Below, piece after piece: positions 1 through 11,182 of a stretch of DNA of 64,000 nucleotides (the first letter of the stretch is position 1; each line of letters begins with the position of its first letter). The position numbers were made by a program, and so were the translations under genes. The stretch comes from Rhizoctonia solani (taxonomy: Eukaryota > Basidiomycota > Agaricomycetes > Cantharellales > Ceratobasidiaceae), in the NCBI RefSeq assembly GCF_016906535.1, contig NC_057383.1, forward strand, positions 558,001 through 622,000, given 5' to 3'. Under the pieces are notes generated by a model that saw nothing but the letters and a program-made list of their open reading frames with translations, had not been told where the DNA came from and ran no database searches.

Positions 1-2
1 GC

Positions 3-463
3 CTGAAAAGGAGGACGTACGAACAACTTCGGTCGGGGGAGTCCTACAGCAAACTAAAAGACGTACTAGGAAGCAAATCACCTCCTGAGATCCTTGAACA
101 GGTTTATCAGTGGATGAGAGAACTCGCTTATCTTTCCGAATCGCTCAACCATATAATACCCACTCTCCGTGACGACTGCATGGAAATAATGGTTTTCAAG
201 AAATTTAAGGTAAATACCCATGCCTTCGTTTTTAGTGCTCCCTTACTATTATTCCGTCACAGACCAGGGCCATCGTCACCTTTGTAACAAACCTGGGGGT
301 AACAGAAACAGAACCAACCCCCACACGAATGTCACACTTTGAGCTCCAGACATGGCTAACAAAGGAATATATCCCTTGGAGAGTTGACAATGATGATCAA
401 ATACTTAATGTTTTTCTGCAGGGAATAGCAGAAGTTTGGGACTTGGTATCAGAGCTTAGTTGA
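3..463 (+). CDS. 3' end of an unrecognised host gene (two exons, partial)
   Basis: An open frame runs from position 3 to 209 and ends at a plausible donor (AAG|GTAAAT). A pyrimidine-rich acceptor ending CAC-AG lies at 261-262. The next exon starts in phase at 263 and stays open for 66 codons to TGA at 461-463. Joining the two in phase 0 gives about 135 residues with no recognisable motif; the visible part is rich in Leu and Glu and has one acidic Asn-Asp-Asp stretch. The 5' end lies outside the window. The following 274 bases up to the retrotransposon insertion at 738 are AT-rich and hold nothing I can support. It could also be a relic of a mobile element rather than a living host gene. Confidence is low because only the splice-compatible frames support it. 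Confidence 0.3.
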
Positions 464-928
464 AATGCCTAATCCAGATACTGAAAACAATTGTACTGCC
501 AAAGATCTGATGGGAGGAATCTTGTGGAGTGTGCTTGTGGAGTAAGTTGTACAGAAATAAAGTTTGTAATTTAAATGTGATTGTGTCAATTGAGGATACA
601 TGAATTTATTACAAGATAAGCATACTCAACAAAAAAGGTGGGGTGGAATAACACATGGTAACATGTTGTTGAAATATCAATATCATAACTCAAATACCTG
701 TGTGCATGTTGCATTTGGACTTGTTTGTACTGTTTATTGTTGTAGACACATTCAATACCAGGGAATTTATTCCCATTTTCTTGGATTTAAACAAAGACAA
801 TTGGACAACATTTTCAATCACGTGACTCTGGCGCTTATATCATACGCTCAGCGCCAAGCCACGTCCCCACCTGCGCTTAATCAGCATACATAGCCACCTC
901 CACCTATGACATCATCATGACACGTCAG

Positions 929-3048
929 TGTTGTAGACACAGTTGATACCAGGGAATTTATTCCCATTTTCTCGAATTTAAACAAAGGTTAACGGACAAC
1001 ATTTTTGATCACGTTGTTATGGATATGACATTTCTTCTTTAATCTGTACTTATTTTATTAATTACACTAGTTATCTCACAGTAAATAAATGAGATAAAGA
1101 TGCAAACTAAGATTTTCAAGGTCCCTCTATCCAATAGTGACCTTTACAAAACCTACAAAGCTCAGGAATGCCCTTAATATGCGACGTCTTTTGCATATAT
1201 GCTGTTTTCTCACTCATTTAAATATATATAAATTCAGCTGAGTAGATATACAGTAACAAGTAATATTTCTCTTGTTTGTAGTATTTATTATTCAAGATTC
1301 TATCTTGTGGCTACACACAGAAATATTCAGGGTCCCCCCTGTTGCATAGGCAAGTGCTCCGGCGCTTAATCAGCCCTTAAGCGCCAACGCACTAAATGCG
1401 CCTTTTCTCCATCACCCGGGCATCCCACACTGCCGAATTGCTTGCGCTTAGGTGCGCATGTTTGTGCGCTCCAGAACGCTGGGTCAAACTCCCAAAACGG
1501 ACAACATTTGGCTGAGTTATGCCCCATTTACTGTAAGTACCCAATGCAGGGGTATCCTACCTTTGGGATTGTTTACTCCAAGGATGAAACACTTAGCCTT
1601 GGGACATCTAAGGACCCACACAGGTAAATACTGCCTTGGGGCAAACATTGCCTTGGGGCAAATATTAGGATCTGTTGTTTGTTTACTATGTACCAAAGTA
1701 TTGGCTCCCTCAAGTGTTTCAGTTGCCACCTGTACCTCCTGTACCCCCTCTTGGTATCAATCATGTATATACTTGTTTGTGCACCTTCTCAGGGTATAAA
1801 AGGACCCTGTGAAGACGCTTCTAATGCATCCATTTATCCACTCTTATATATTGACATATACACACAAGCCTTTAACAGCTTATCTGCGCATTTACTTTAG
1901 TGATTGACTCACTGTAAATAGCATAGGAGGTTATTCGGCGCACTAAGACCATAGGCCAGTCCCAACAGACACAGGGTAACCTATTAGTGTACTTACTGCA
2001 ACCCTGTGCCCCTTGACTGTCACAGTTGTTGAGTTCAACATTGAGTATAGTGCAACAATACTGTAAGGATTGTTGTGATTGAGTGATAGTGTTTCAATCC
2101 ACCATACCCCTTATATTGTAGATAGCTTTATCTACAATATCTCATAAATCCTAGATATATTTTAGGTAAACCCCATAAGTCTTAAGTCTCACTTAAGCAT
2201 ATATAAGTCCCATACTTATTAGGCAAATCCTATAAATCCTGTACATTAGTCAGGTAATCCTCTTGCTTAAGGTACTATCCTAGAGACCTTAAGTATACAT
2301 ACCCTTGGTCACTTAGGCTTAAGTAACATTAGTCTAAGGTACTATACATAACCAACCACCTGCACTTCATAGTTGCTAGACTATTTGTTAGGAGTTGTTA
2401 TTCCTGATAACCTAGCCTATATTGTGCATATATTCTGTGCATATATTCTGATTCTTAATACTAGTTCTTAGTTATTCCCATATACATTTTGTATATAGTA
2501 ATTCTTTCTTACTCCTGTACTTACACAACTCTTAACACATGTGACTTTGGCGCTTATATCTTACGCTAAGCGCCAAGCCATGTCCCCATCCACACTTACC
2601 TCAGCATACGTAGCCACCTCCACCTGATGACATCACTATGACACGTCAGTGACACGTATGCATGAGTAAGGCCAACTGCGGATTGGGGTTATTATTGGTT
2701 ATGGTATTGCATACATTGTATTTGTAATTAATTCACCCCTGTAATATATAAGGAGGCCAACCAACCATGGTAACACCCAGGTCGATTACCTCTTGTTGCA
2801 TCCCACTCAGTGTACAAGGGCCCTACAGCCCAGTAAATACTTAGTTTAGCTACTTAGATAGTCTACACCGCCTTAAGCGGCCTTGTTGTTGTACTTAGAT
2901 AGCTTGTCACCGCCTTACGCAGTCTTGTTGTTGTAGGATAGCTGCTTGTTGCCGTAGTTAGGTTTGTTGTTGCCTTAAGCAACCTTCTCATTGTACATTG
3001 CAGCCACAAGCGCCATCCCCCTTGACGCCCTAACGGACGTCTAGGACA
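929..3048 (+). mobile_element. Solo LTR A2 inserted in the E1 5' LTR
   Basis: It begins TGTTGTAGACAC and ends GTCTAGGACA, and is flanked by perfect GTCAG duplications. After removing the inner insertion X the LTR is about 592 bp, the family-A size. No internal sequence is present, so this is an LTR-LTR recombination product. The inner half (from 2543) carries the usual family-A promoter block, with CATGTG in place of CACGTG and a GGCGCTTA...TAAGCGCC inverted repeat. Confidence 0.85.
1015..2537. mobile_element. Element X: 1.5-kb LTR-like insertion with no coding capacity
   Basis: It begins TGTTATGGATATG and ends ACTCTTAACA. The flanks are CACGT (1010-1014) and CATGT (2538-2542), a TSD differing by one CpG transition. 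I see no gag or pol. The first 300 bases contain AAATATATATAAATTC and resemble an LTR promoter. A second possible LTR begins TGTTGCATAGGC at 1340, has GGCGCTTAATCAGCCCTTAAGCGCC, and holds GGGTATAAAAGGACC near 1795. The rest (2100-2530) is AT-rich and repetitive in short words (CTTAAG, TATACA). It may be a long solo LTR or an LTR with another nested in it. No terminal direct repeat is visible. Confidence 0.6.
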
Positions 3049-3443
3049 GTCAGTGACACGTATGCATGAGTAAGGCCAACTGCGGATTGGGGTTCTTATT
3101 GGATTAGGTATTGCATATAATGTATTTGTAATTAGTATGTCTGTAGAATATATGAGGCCAACCAACCATGGTAACACCCAGGTCAATTACCTCTTGTTGC
3201 TCTCCACATTGTGCAAGGCCTTAGGCCAGTAACCACTTAGTCACTACCACCTGTACTTGTTGCCTTAAGCAACTTTCTCATTGTAGTTACATAGCTTGCC
3301 ATTGCCCTTAAAGCCTTGGTCACCGTACTTAGATAGTTAGTCATTGTAGGTAGCACTCCCACCGCCTTAAGCGGTTCTACTTAGTTCTATATGGCCACAA
3401 GCACCCGCTACCTAGATGGCCCCTTAAGGACGTCTAGGACACT

Positions 3444-3455
3444 AGGTAATCAACC
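3444..3455 (+). promoter_or_regulatory. Self-primer binding site of E1
   Basis: The 12 bases AGGTAATCAACC lie 2 nt after the 5' LTR end. They pair with the predicted transcript start GGTCAATTACCT (3181-3192), except at a CpG-derived dinucleotide that has decayed differently on the two sides. No tRNA 3' end match is apparent. Confidence 0.6.
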
Positions 3456-3921
3456 TTACGTTGGTTGCAAACTGTTTTGTACCCACCACTAAGAATTGAC
3501 AAACAAGAAGAGTACCTGTACTAGCACAAGCAAAATCACGTGATTGGGGCCACCTTGCAGGACAGAATAATCAAAAGTCCCCCACCCCCACGTAGTAGCA
3601 AATTGCTATAAGGCAGACTACTCCTATTGTCCGCATACCACACAGTTGCCGCACCCTTTGCTAATGGAACCAGACAGCAGATACACCCGCTTGCAGAGAC
3701 AAGGTACTACATCACACCCGCCCACGGCAGTGATTAGCTACACTTACTGTTCAACGCTAGGTTGTTTGACACAGGTTCTTAGCGTATTACGCAATAAAGC
3801 GCTCATAAGTCCTGACACAGGCACCTACTAGTACCCCCCTCCCACCATTACATCCCGCACTCCCACTTGCTTGTCCTTGCAGGCATCCTCCCATGCTGGC
3901 CACTCCTATCCTGCACCAACA

Positions 3922-4388
3922 ATGGCAACCTGTTCCTGGACTTCCTCTTGAGCCCAGTCCCCTTTTGATCCAAGAGACTTGGGACCCCAACTTCTGGCAA
4001 CCACCCCTGTTGAACTTGGGGAAGTCTCCCTTGAGCGGATCACCTGCCTTCTCCTTGGCCTCCTCAGCCAAGTCAAGAACATTGAGCAAAAGCTCAAAGA
4101 AGTCAAAGAAGCAGGAATCAAGACCCAAACCAACATCAAGAACATATCTCAAACTGTCAATGTTGTCAAGGATGGGCTTAGGAGCCTCCAAACCTACAGG
4201 CCAAGGACCCCAGAAACCAAGCCCCCAGTTGTGGAAGCAACGCCACACCCCTTACCAAAAGCTGAGCCTATTGGATTGGCTAGTGGGCCCTCCTTCTGGC
4301 CCAAGCAACCAAAAGGGCTCCCAGTGTTTGCCCAACCAGCGCCAAGGACCTTACCCCTGCAAGTCCCATCTCCCCCTCCATCTCTGTG
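3922..4388 (+). pseudogene. gag: E1 gag, N-terminal part
   Basis: The frame starts ATGGCAACC at 3922, but its tenth codon is TGA where a CGA Arg codon is likely. It then reads through a coiled-coil-like segment (LGLLSQVKNIEQKLKEVKEA, then a NISQTVNVVKDGL-like repeat) and a Pro/Gln-rich linker. It is cut at 4388 by element E2 and resumes at 11183. E2 gag (5453 onward) is homologous and has the same early TGA. The upstream 3442-3921 is the untranslated leader; I see no gene in it. Confidence 0.7.
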
Positions 4389-4959
4389 TGTTGTAGACAC
4401 ATTTGATACCACGGAATTTATTCCAATTTTCTCAAATTTAAACAAACTTAAACGGACAACATTTTCAATCACGTGACTTCAGTGCTTATATCATACACTA
4501 AGCGCCAAGCCACATCCCCATCCGCGCTTGATCAGCATACATAGCCACCTCCACCATGACGTCATCACAACACGTCAGTGACACGTATGCATGAGTAAGG
4601 CCAACTGCGGAACAGGGTTCTTATTGGTTATGGCTTTGCATATTTGACATTTGTAATTAGTTCACCTCTGCAATATATAAGGAGGGCAACCAACCATGGT
4701 AACACCCAGGTTGATTACCTCTTGTTGCATCTACACACTGTACAAGGGCCTTACTGCCCAGTAATACTTAGATACATGCCTTAAGCGTTGGACTCACTGT
4801 ACTTATGTAGCCCGCCACCGCCCTACAGCGTGTGGCCATTGTAGTTAGATAGCTTGTTGTTGTAGGTAGCACTCTCACCACCTTAAGCAGTTTTCACTTA
4901 GTTCCATACGGCCACAAGCGCCTGCTACCTTGACATCCCCTTAAAGGATGTCTAGGACA
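4389..4959 (+). repeat. 5' LTR of E2
   Basis: 571 bp, TGTTGTAGAC...GTCTAGGACA. It contains CACGTG (4470-4475), a perfect CRE-like TGACGTCA (4557-4564), ATATATAA at 4673-4680 and a predicted transcript start near 4705. GGTTGATTACCT at 4709-4720 is the arm that pairs with the self-primer site just after the LTR. Confidence 0.88.
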
Positions 4960-4961
4960 CT

Positions 4962-4973
4962 AGGTAATTGACC
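4962..4973 (+). promoter_or_regulatory. Self-primer binding site of E2
   Basis: AGGTAATTGACC, 2 nt after the LTR, is complementary to GGTTGATTACCT at 4709-4720 except at the TG/CA dinucleotide, which fits an ancestral CG on both arms (GGTCGATTACCT). Position and length match Tf1-type self-priming. Confidence 0.6.
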
Positions 4974-5452
4974 TTAAGTTGGTTTCAAACCATGCCTACC
5001 AGCACACCCACTTAGCTCAACAACAAGAAGACCCCTAGTACTAGCACAAGGGAAATCAGGTGATTGGGATTGCCTTTTGCTGTCAATAATCAAACCAGCG
5101 TTGTCCCCACCTAGTACCAAATTGCTATAAGGCTAATGGGTTCTGATTGTCTGCATACCACTGGTTGCCGCACCCTTTGTTAGCAACCCTAGACAGCCAA
5201 TCCACCCGCTTGCAGAAGCACTGCCCCACATCACGCCTGTCCACAGCAGCTGATCAGGGTAAGAACTGTCCAACGCTAGGCCGGTTGAGGCAAGGGTTTA
5301 GCGTACACATACAATAAAGCGCTCATAAGTCCTGATATAGGCACCCACTAGCTCCCTACCCCCATTACGCCATCACCATTACCTCCCGCACTCCTCCTCA
5401 ATCCTCCTCCCAAGCAACCACCCACGCTGGACGCTCATACCCCACTCATACA

Positions 5453-6310
5453 ATGGCAACCCGTTCCCAGCCGCCCTCTTGAGCCCGCTCCCCTGTTGAT
5501 CAAGGACAGCTGGGACCCAAATTTCCGCCAGCCTCCCCTGAGCTTGGCAAAGTTAGTCTCAAGCAGGTCATCCGCCTCCTTTGGGGACTTCAGTCCCAAG
5601 TCAACCGCAGTGAGCAGACCCTCTCAGAACAAACCAAAATTAGCCAAGAGGTTTGGACCAATGTTGAGAACATCTCACAAACAGTTGATGTTGTCAAGGA
5701 TGGGCTTGCCCAGCTCCAGCTCACTTGGGGCCCCCACACCCCCAAGGATTGAAAACCCCCTGCAATCAAGGAAACCCCCCAGGCTGTGCCCAAAGCCAAG
5801 CCTATTGGCAAGGCTCAACCCTTCCTTGGGGCCCCAGCCCCCATCATCTCTACAGGGGCCCCTAGGCACAACCCCCTCTCCCTTTTCAACCCTTATCCCT
5901 CCTCCTCATTCCCTTTGGGACCGGCTCCATCAGCCTCCCAAGGACCTCCACCAGTGCCTATTGTCCCCCTGGCGCAGCCTCCAGTCCCTTCCACTGTAAA
6001 AGTGGATCACCCCAATGCCTTCAAAGGCAAAATTGGCTTGGAGGCCAAACAATGGTTAACACGCATGTTAGCCTGGGTACGCCTCAACCAAAGGCAGTTT
6101 CCCTTGGACCTGGAGGTCCTTAGCTTCCTCCTCATGAATATGGAAGAAGCCGCCGGGGCCTGGGCACATCCCCACTTGGACCAACTAGGGTCCCATTGCG
6201 CAATCATCCAGACTGTGGATGAATTCAAGACCAAGTTCCTGGCCGCCTTTGGCAACCCAGATGCAACCAGAGCAGCAGAGCGGAAAATCACTTCCCTCAC
6301 TCAGACCGGC
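5453..6310 (+). pseudogene. gag: E2 gag, broken
   Basis: ATGGCAACC at 5453 begins a frame homologous to E1 gag. In-frame TGA codons occur after residue 9 and at PKD-TGA-KPP near 5748. The conserved capsid-like core follows (VDHP..., KQWLTRMLAW, AGAWAHPHLDQLGS, FLAAFGNPDATRAA). It is cut at 6310 by the inverted solo LTR and resumes at 6906 with ITKFRM.QMELDW. Then comes a deletion of about 400 bp relative to E1 that removed the C-terminal part including the CCHC knuckle. The leader 4974-5452 shows no gene. Confidence 0.7.
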
Positions 6311-6900
6311 TGTCCCAGATGTCCGTTAGGGCGCCAAGGGAGGTGGCGCTTGTGGCCGCGGTGTACAAATGAGAAGGTTGCTTAAGGCAACAACTAACCT
6401 AGCTACGGCAACAACCAACTACCCTACAACAACAAGACCACTTAAGGCGGCGACAAGCTATCTAAGTACAGTGATGAGGCCGCTTAAGGCGGTGTAGACT
6501 ATCTAAGTGGCTAACTAAGTATTTACTGGGCTGTAATGCCCTTGTACACTGAGTGGATGCAACAAGAGGTAATTGACCTGGGTGTTACCATGGTCAGTTG
6601 GCCTCCTTATATATTCTACAGAAGTTCTAATTACAAATACATTATATCCAATACCATAACCAATAAGAACCCCGCTCTGCAGTTGGCCTTACTCATGCAT
6701 ACGTGTCACTGACGTGTCATGGTGACATCATTGGTGGAGGTGGCTACGTGTGCTTGATTAAGCGCGGATGGGGACGTGGCTTGGCGCTTATTGTATAATA
6801 TAAGCGCCAAAGTCACGTGATTGAAAATGTTGTCCGTTTGTCTTTGTTTAAATTCGAGAAAATGGGAATAAATTCCCTGGTATTGATTGTGTCTACAACA
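6311..6900 (-). mobile_element. Solo family-A LTR in inverted orientation inside E2 gag
   Basis: On the plus strand it runs TGTCCCAGATGTCC...GTGTCTACAACA, the reverse complement of a family-A LTR (590 bp). The flanks CCGGC (6306-6310) and CCAGC (6901-6905) are a TSD differing by one CpG transition. Its outer end provides about 28 codons of fortuitous open frame in front of the downstream pol frame. Confidence 0.85.
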
Positions 6901-6996
6901 CCAGCACTTGTGCCAAATATATCACCAAGTTCCGCATGCTGCAAATGGAACTTGACTGGAAACCGCCAAGGTTGGCAAAGACTCCAAGTACCAATT

Positions 6997-9900
6997 GGGA
7001 AAAGAGTAAGGGTACCTGCTGCTGCGTGCAAGGACCCCAAGGACTCTGGTTTTGCTTTGGAATTATGTAATATATTGTCTTCTCATAAAAACAAACCATT
7101 ATTCACTATTCCAATCAAACCAGACAAAGCGGAACACTTAGAAGTCCTGATTGACTCAGGCGCCACATCTTCCTTCATGCACCCTCATACCGCGGAATCA
7201 CTCCGCCTTCCACTCATTGATCTACCATCACCCTGTACCGTAACAATGCTTGATGGGTCAAGCCCCCAGGCTGGCAAAATCTGGAAGAAGGCTACTCTAA
7301 CCTTCTCCCTTGATGGAAAACAAATAACTGAGACCTTCCTAATCTGCAACACAGGGTCTCACGCTGCCATCTTGGGGTTAAAATGGCTAGACGCCCATAA
7401 CCCAGAAATCAATTGGAACATGCGCACACTCTCCTTCCCCCATACGCCACCAGAGCAGGTTGCTATTGCTGAGGAGGAGGAAGCTGATAAGGATCCCCTT
7501 GAAGGAGTACCCCCTGAATACCATCCATACGCCAAGGTATTTGGGGAAGAAGAATTCAACAAGCTACTTCCACACTGGCATTACAACATTGGGATAGAAC
7601 TTACAGAAGAAGGCCCACTAAACTCCCCCTTATATAGCATGACTGACGCCAAGTCTGCCACACTCAAAGACTGGCTCAGGGATGAACTCAAGGCCGGGAA
7701 GATCTGTCCCAGCAAATCATCAATTAGCTCCCCAGTCATGTTTGTACCCAAAAAGGATGGTTCCTGTTGTTTGGTTGTTGACTATTGTTGCCTAAATAAC
7801 CGCACTAAGAAAAACGTTTACCCGCTCCCCCATCTGGATGACCTCATGGCCCAGCTCCGTGGTGCCAAGGTCTTTACCAAGTTGGACTTGCAATGGGGTT
7901 ACAATAATGTGCAAGTTAAAGAAGGCAACAAATGGAAAACCACATTCCAAACCAAATACGGCCTTTATGAGTCCCTAGTCATGACCTTTGGCTTAACAAA
8001 CACCCCCGCCGCCTTCCAACACTTCATGAACAAACTGTTCAAAGACCTGTTAGACGTCTGCGTCATCATTTACCTTGACAATATCCTGATTTGCTCTAAG
8101 GATAACACAGTACACACCCAACACGTTCACAAAGTCTTGCAGCACTTAATGGATAACCAATTGTCTTGCAAGGCATCCAAATGTACCTTCCACGTCACCT
8201 CTGTGGAACATCTGGGAATTATTGTGTTGGATAAAGGCTTCAGCCTAGACAAGCTCAAGATCCAGGCAGTCCAAGAATGGCCCACGCCCTCAAAGGTCAA
8301 GGAAGTACAGTCTTTTCTTGGCTTTGCCAACTTCCTCCGTTGTTTTGTTGCCAACTTTAGCCACATAGCAAGACCCTTACACAATCTGGTTAAAAAGGAT
8401 GCACCCTGGAAATGGGACACAAAGGAGCAGGAAGCATTCCAAGGACTGAAGCATGCCATCACCAACGCCCCGGTCCTCTGTCATGCAGACCCTTCAAAAC
8501 CCTACTTCCTAGAGACGGACGCATCCGGTGCAGCCCTAGGTTCCATACTAAGCCAACAACAAGAAGATGGATGCCTGCACCCCCTGGGTTTCCTGTCAGA
8601 ATCATTCAAAGGTGCCAAACAGAATTACAACACCCATGACAAGGAACTCCTGGCAATCATCCGTTCATTTGAGTACTGGCGTATCTTCCTGGAAGGGACC
8701 CTTCACCCCATCACAGTCTTCACGGATCACCGCAACTTGGAATATTGGAAAGAATCTTGTACATTCAACCGTCGCCATGCCAGATGGCACCTATTACTGG
8801 CCGGTTACAACTTCCAAATTGTGTACTGCCCAGGTAAACAGTCCGGTAAACCAGATGCTTTGTCCCACCAATCCAATCACGCAGATGTTCCACCCGCCAA
8901 CCAGACCATGCTCCCTGACCCTGTATTTGCTAACATTGCCATGGTGACCCCAGAAAAAGAGCTACAGTGCCAAATCAAGACGTCCTTGGACCAGGACAAG
9001 TCACTAGAGGAAATACTCCAGTTCCTCCAGAATGAATCCAAAGCACCACCCTCTATCAAACGGGCATTCAAGGACTACAAAATGGAAGCAGGCCTGCTGT
9101 TCTACCAAGGAAGGATTGTAGTACCGGACGTTGGGACCTTGCAAACGGACCTATTACGCATATACCACAACAGCCCCTTGGCGGGCCACCCTGGAAGACA
9201 AAGGACCCTGGAGTTAATCTTGCGTGCTTACTACTGGCCAGGAATCCAAGCAGACACCTACTGGCATGTAGATTCTTGCAAAACCTGCCAACGGATAAGG
9301 AAACCCAAGTATTTGTCCATTCCACCTCAGCCCCTCAAACTTCCTACTAGGCCATGGCAACATATCTCCTACAACATGATTGTTGACTTACCCAAAGATG
9401 GAATTAGCAACTCCATTCTGGTCATTGTGGACAGCTTCACCAAATACGTTATCTTGGTGGAATGTTCCAAGAAACTTAAAGCACCAGAACTGGCAGACCT
9501 ATTCTTACAACATGTCTGGAAGCAATACGGTATGCCTGAGAAGACAATATCAGACCAAGGAAGGGTCTTCAATAACAAATTCCTCAGAGCACTGTACCAG
9601 CGGTTAGGAATAGACCCCCACTTCTCATCAGCCTACCATCCTCAGAGCAACAGTCAAACAGAACAAGTAAACCCTACAGTCAAACACTTCTTACAGGCTT
9701 ACTCAGGGATTAACCAGAAGGACTGGGTTAAATGGCTACCTATGGCGGAATTTGCCTATAATAATGTGGTACACAGCAGCACCGGCAAATCCCCATTTAA
9801 AGCCTTGTACAGATGGGAACCAGCCTTAACCCCATCCAACGTCCCAACCAATGTACCAGAAGCCAATGAACTAGCCAAAGCAATGGAAGCTCAGTGGAGG

Positions 9901-10437
9901 GAAGTAGAAGCTGCGTTACAACAATCCAAGTCACGGATGGTTGCTGGGGAAATGGGAAGCCCAATAGAATTTGAGGTTGGAGAAGAAGCGTGGCTGGATG
10001 CCAAGAACGTCAAACTCAAAACCCTAAGTCCCAAGCTAACAGAACAACGGCTAGGACCCTTCAAGGTTATTGAGAAAATCTCCAACCAAGCTTACCGCCT
10101 TGATCTACCCCCAACAATGCAAATCCACAACGTATTCTACATGGGATTGCTATCCAAAGTCAAACGGGACAGTAATTGGGCCTTTGAGAACCGCCCACCG
10201 CCAGTAACAGTGGACAGGGAAGAAGAATACAAGGTAGAGGGTATCACAGATGCGGAAGAATGGAATGGGAAATGGTTTTTTAGGGTTAAATGGGAGGGGT
10301 ACGGATCCAAAGAAAACACGTGGGAACCCCAAGAAAACTTAAAAAATGCCGAAAACTTTTTAGAAAAATACGAAAAAGACATGAGAAAGAAGGCCCTTGG
10401 CGCTGCCAAGGCCCTTAAAGGGGGGGCAGTGTTGTAG
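6997..10437 (+). pseudogene. pol: E2 pol polyprotein: open frame, probably inactive
   Basis: After a GGGAAAA heptamer (6997-7003) the -1 frame stays open to TAG at 10435-10437, about 1145 codons. In order: aspartic protease (LIDSGATSSF), reverse transcriptase, RNase H (ETDASGAALGSILSQ), integrase HHCC zinc domain and DDE core (ISDQGRVFNN, QTEQVN), and a C-terminal chromodomain (EEYKVEGITDAE...WFFRVKWEGYG...NTWEP). The RT box reads YLDN instead of YLDD, and the first integrase Asp is Asn (ISYNMIV). Both changes are CpG-to-CpA at a codon junction. The open frame continues upstream into the inverted LTR (ATG at 6817), which is not a natural start. I infer a recently dead polyprotein. Confidence 0.8.
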
Positions 10438-11000
10438 ACACATTTGATACCACGGAATTTATTCCGATTTTCTCAAATTTAAACAAACTTAAACGGACAA
10501 CATTTTCAATCACGTGACTTCAGTGCTTATATCATACACTAAGCGCCAAGCCACATCCCCATCCGCGCTTGAGCAGCATACATAGCCACCTCCACCATGA
10601 CGTCATCACAACACGTCAGTGACACGTATGCATGAGTAAGGCCAACTGCGGAACAGGGTTCTTATTGGTTATGGCTTTGCATATTTGACATTTGTAATTA
10701 GTTCACCTCTGCAATATATAAGGAGGGCAACCAACCATGGTAACACCCAGGTTGATTACCTCTTGTTGCATCTACACACTGTACAAGGGCCTTACTGCCC
10801 AGTAATACTTAGATACATGCCTTAAGCGTTGGACTCACTGTACTTATGTAGCCCGCCACCGCCCTACAGCGTGTGGCCATTGTAGTTAGATAGCTTGTTG
10901 TTGTAGGTAGCACTCTCACTGCCTTAAGCAGTTTTCACTTAGTTCCATACGGCCACAAGCGCCTGCTACCTTGACATCCCCTTAAAGGATGTCTGGGACA
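10430..11000 (+). repeat. 3' LTR of E2
   Basis: 571 bp, nearly identical to 4389-4959; visible differences include A/G in the TTCC.ATTTTC word and CTAGGACA/CTGGGACA at the end. It overlaps the last bases of pol. Four extra bases, CTAG, follow before the 173-bp element. Confidence 0.88.
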
Positions 11001-11004
11001 CTAG

Positions 11005-11177
11005 TGTCATAAACAGAGGAAAATAGAACTAGCTGGAATTGAACCAGCTTGACCACTAAGCCATAGAGCCCTATTATTCCTCTGCTGACAACCCATGATT
11101 ACACCTGCTACCCCCCAAATTTGGGCTTGGGCCAGCATGCAACCACTTGTACTGGTCATGTGACCATGTCCAGGACA
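11005..11177. mobile_element. 173-bp tRNA-related element, copy 1
   Basis: It runs TGTCATAAAC...GTCCAGGACA, the same length as the copies at 15052 and 37208. It sits between the E2 3' LTR (plus CTAG) and the right TSD of E2. No clean TSD of its own is visible here. Internal features are described under copy 2. Confidence 0.75.
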
Positions 11178-11182
11178 CTGCG

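Larger units (their letters stand above)
738..3441 (+). repeat. 5' LTR of E1, split by a nested solo LTR
   Basis: The real LTR is 738-928 joined to 3054-3441, with GTCAG duplicated at 924-928 and 3049-3053. The joined length is 579 bp, against 582 bp for the 3' LTR at 36550-37131. The first 90 bases match the 3' LTR almost exactly, including the diagnostic words CATTCAATACCAGGG and CTTGGATTTAAAC. The TATA-like AGAATATATGAGG lies near 3146-3158. Confidence 0.85.
4389..11000 (+). mobile_element. E2: family-A chromovirus inserted in E1 gag
   Basis: LTRs at 4389-4959 and 10430-11000 are both 571 bp and differ at only a handful of positions. The TSD is CTGTG (4384-4388) and CTGCG (11178-11182), displaced on the right by a 173-bp element. 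Without its inverted solo-LTR insertion the body is about 6.0 kb. Gag is damaged by two in-frame TGAs, the LTR insertion and a deletion of about 400 bp. Pol remains one long open frame, but RT and integrase active-site residues are changed. A G-run polypurine tract (GGGGGGG) precedes the 3' LTR. Confidence 0.88.

Noticed and set aside
2100..2530. CRISPR-like or satellite array (recurring CTTAAG, TATACA, AATCCTATAA words)
   Set aside because: No regular spacing or constant unit; low-complexity AT-rich DNA.
6817..10437. A 1206-residue intact polyprotein
   Set aside because: The N-terminal part is antisense LTR plus truncated gag, and RT and integrase active-site residues are changed; treated as inactive pol.
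11001..11182. A TSD for copy 1 of the 173-bp element
   Set aside because: Left flank ACTAG and right flank CTGCG do not match; the CTGCG is explained as the right TSD of E2.
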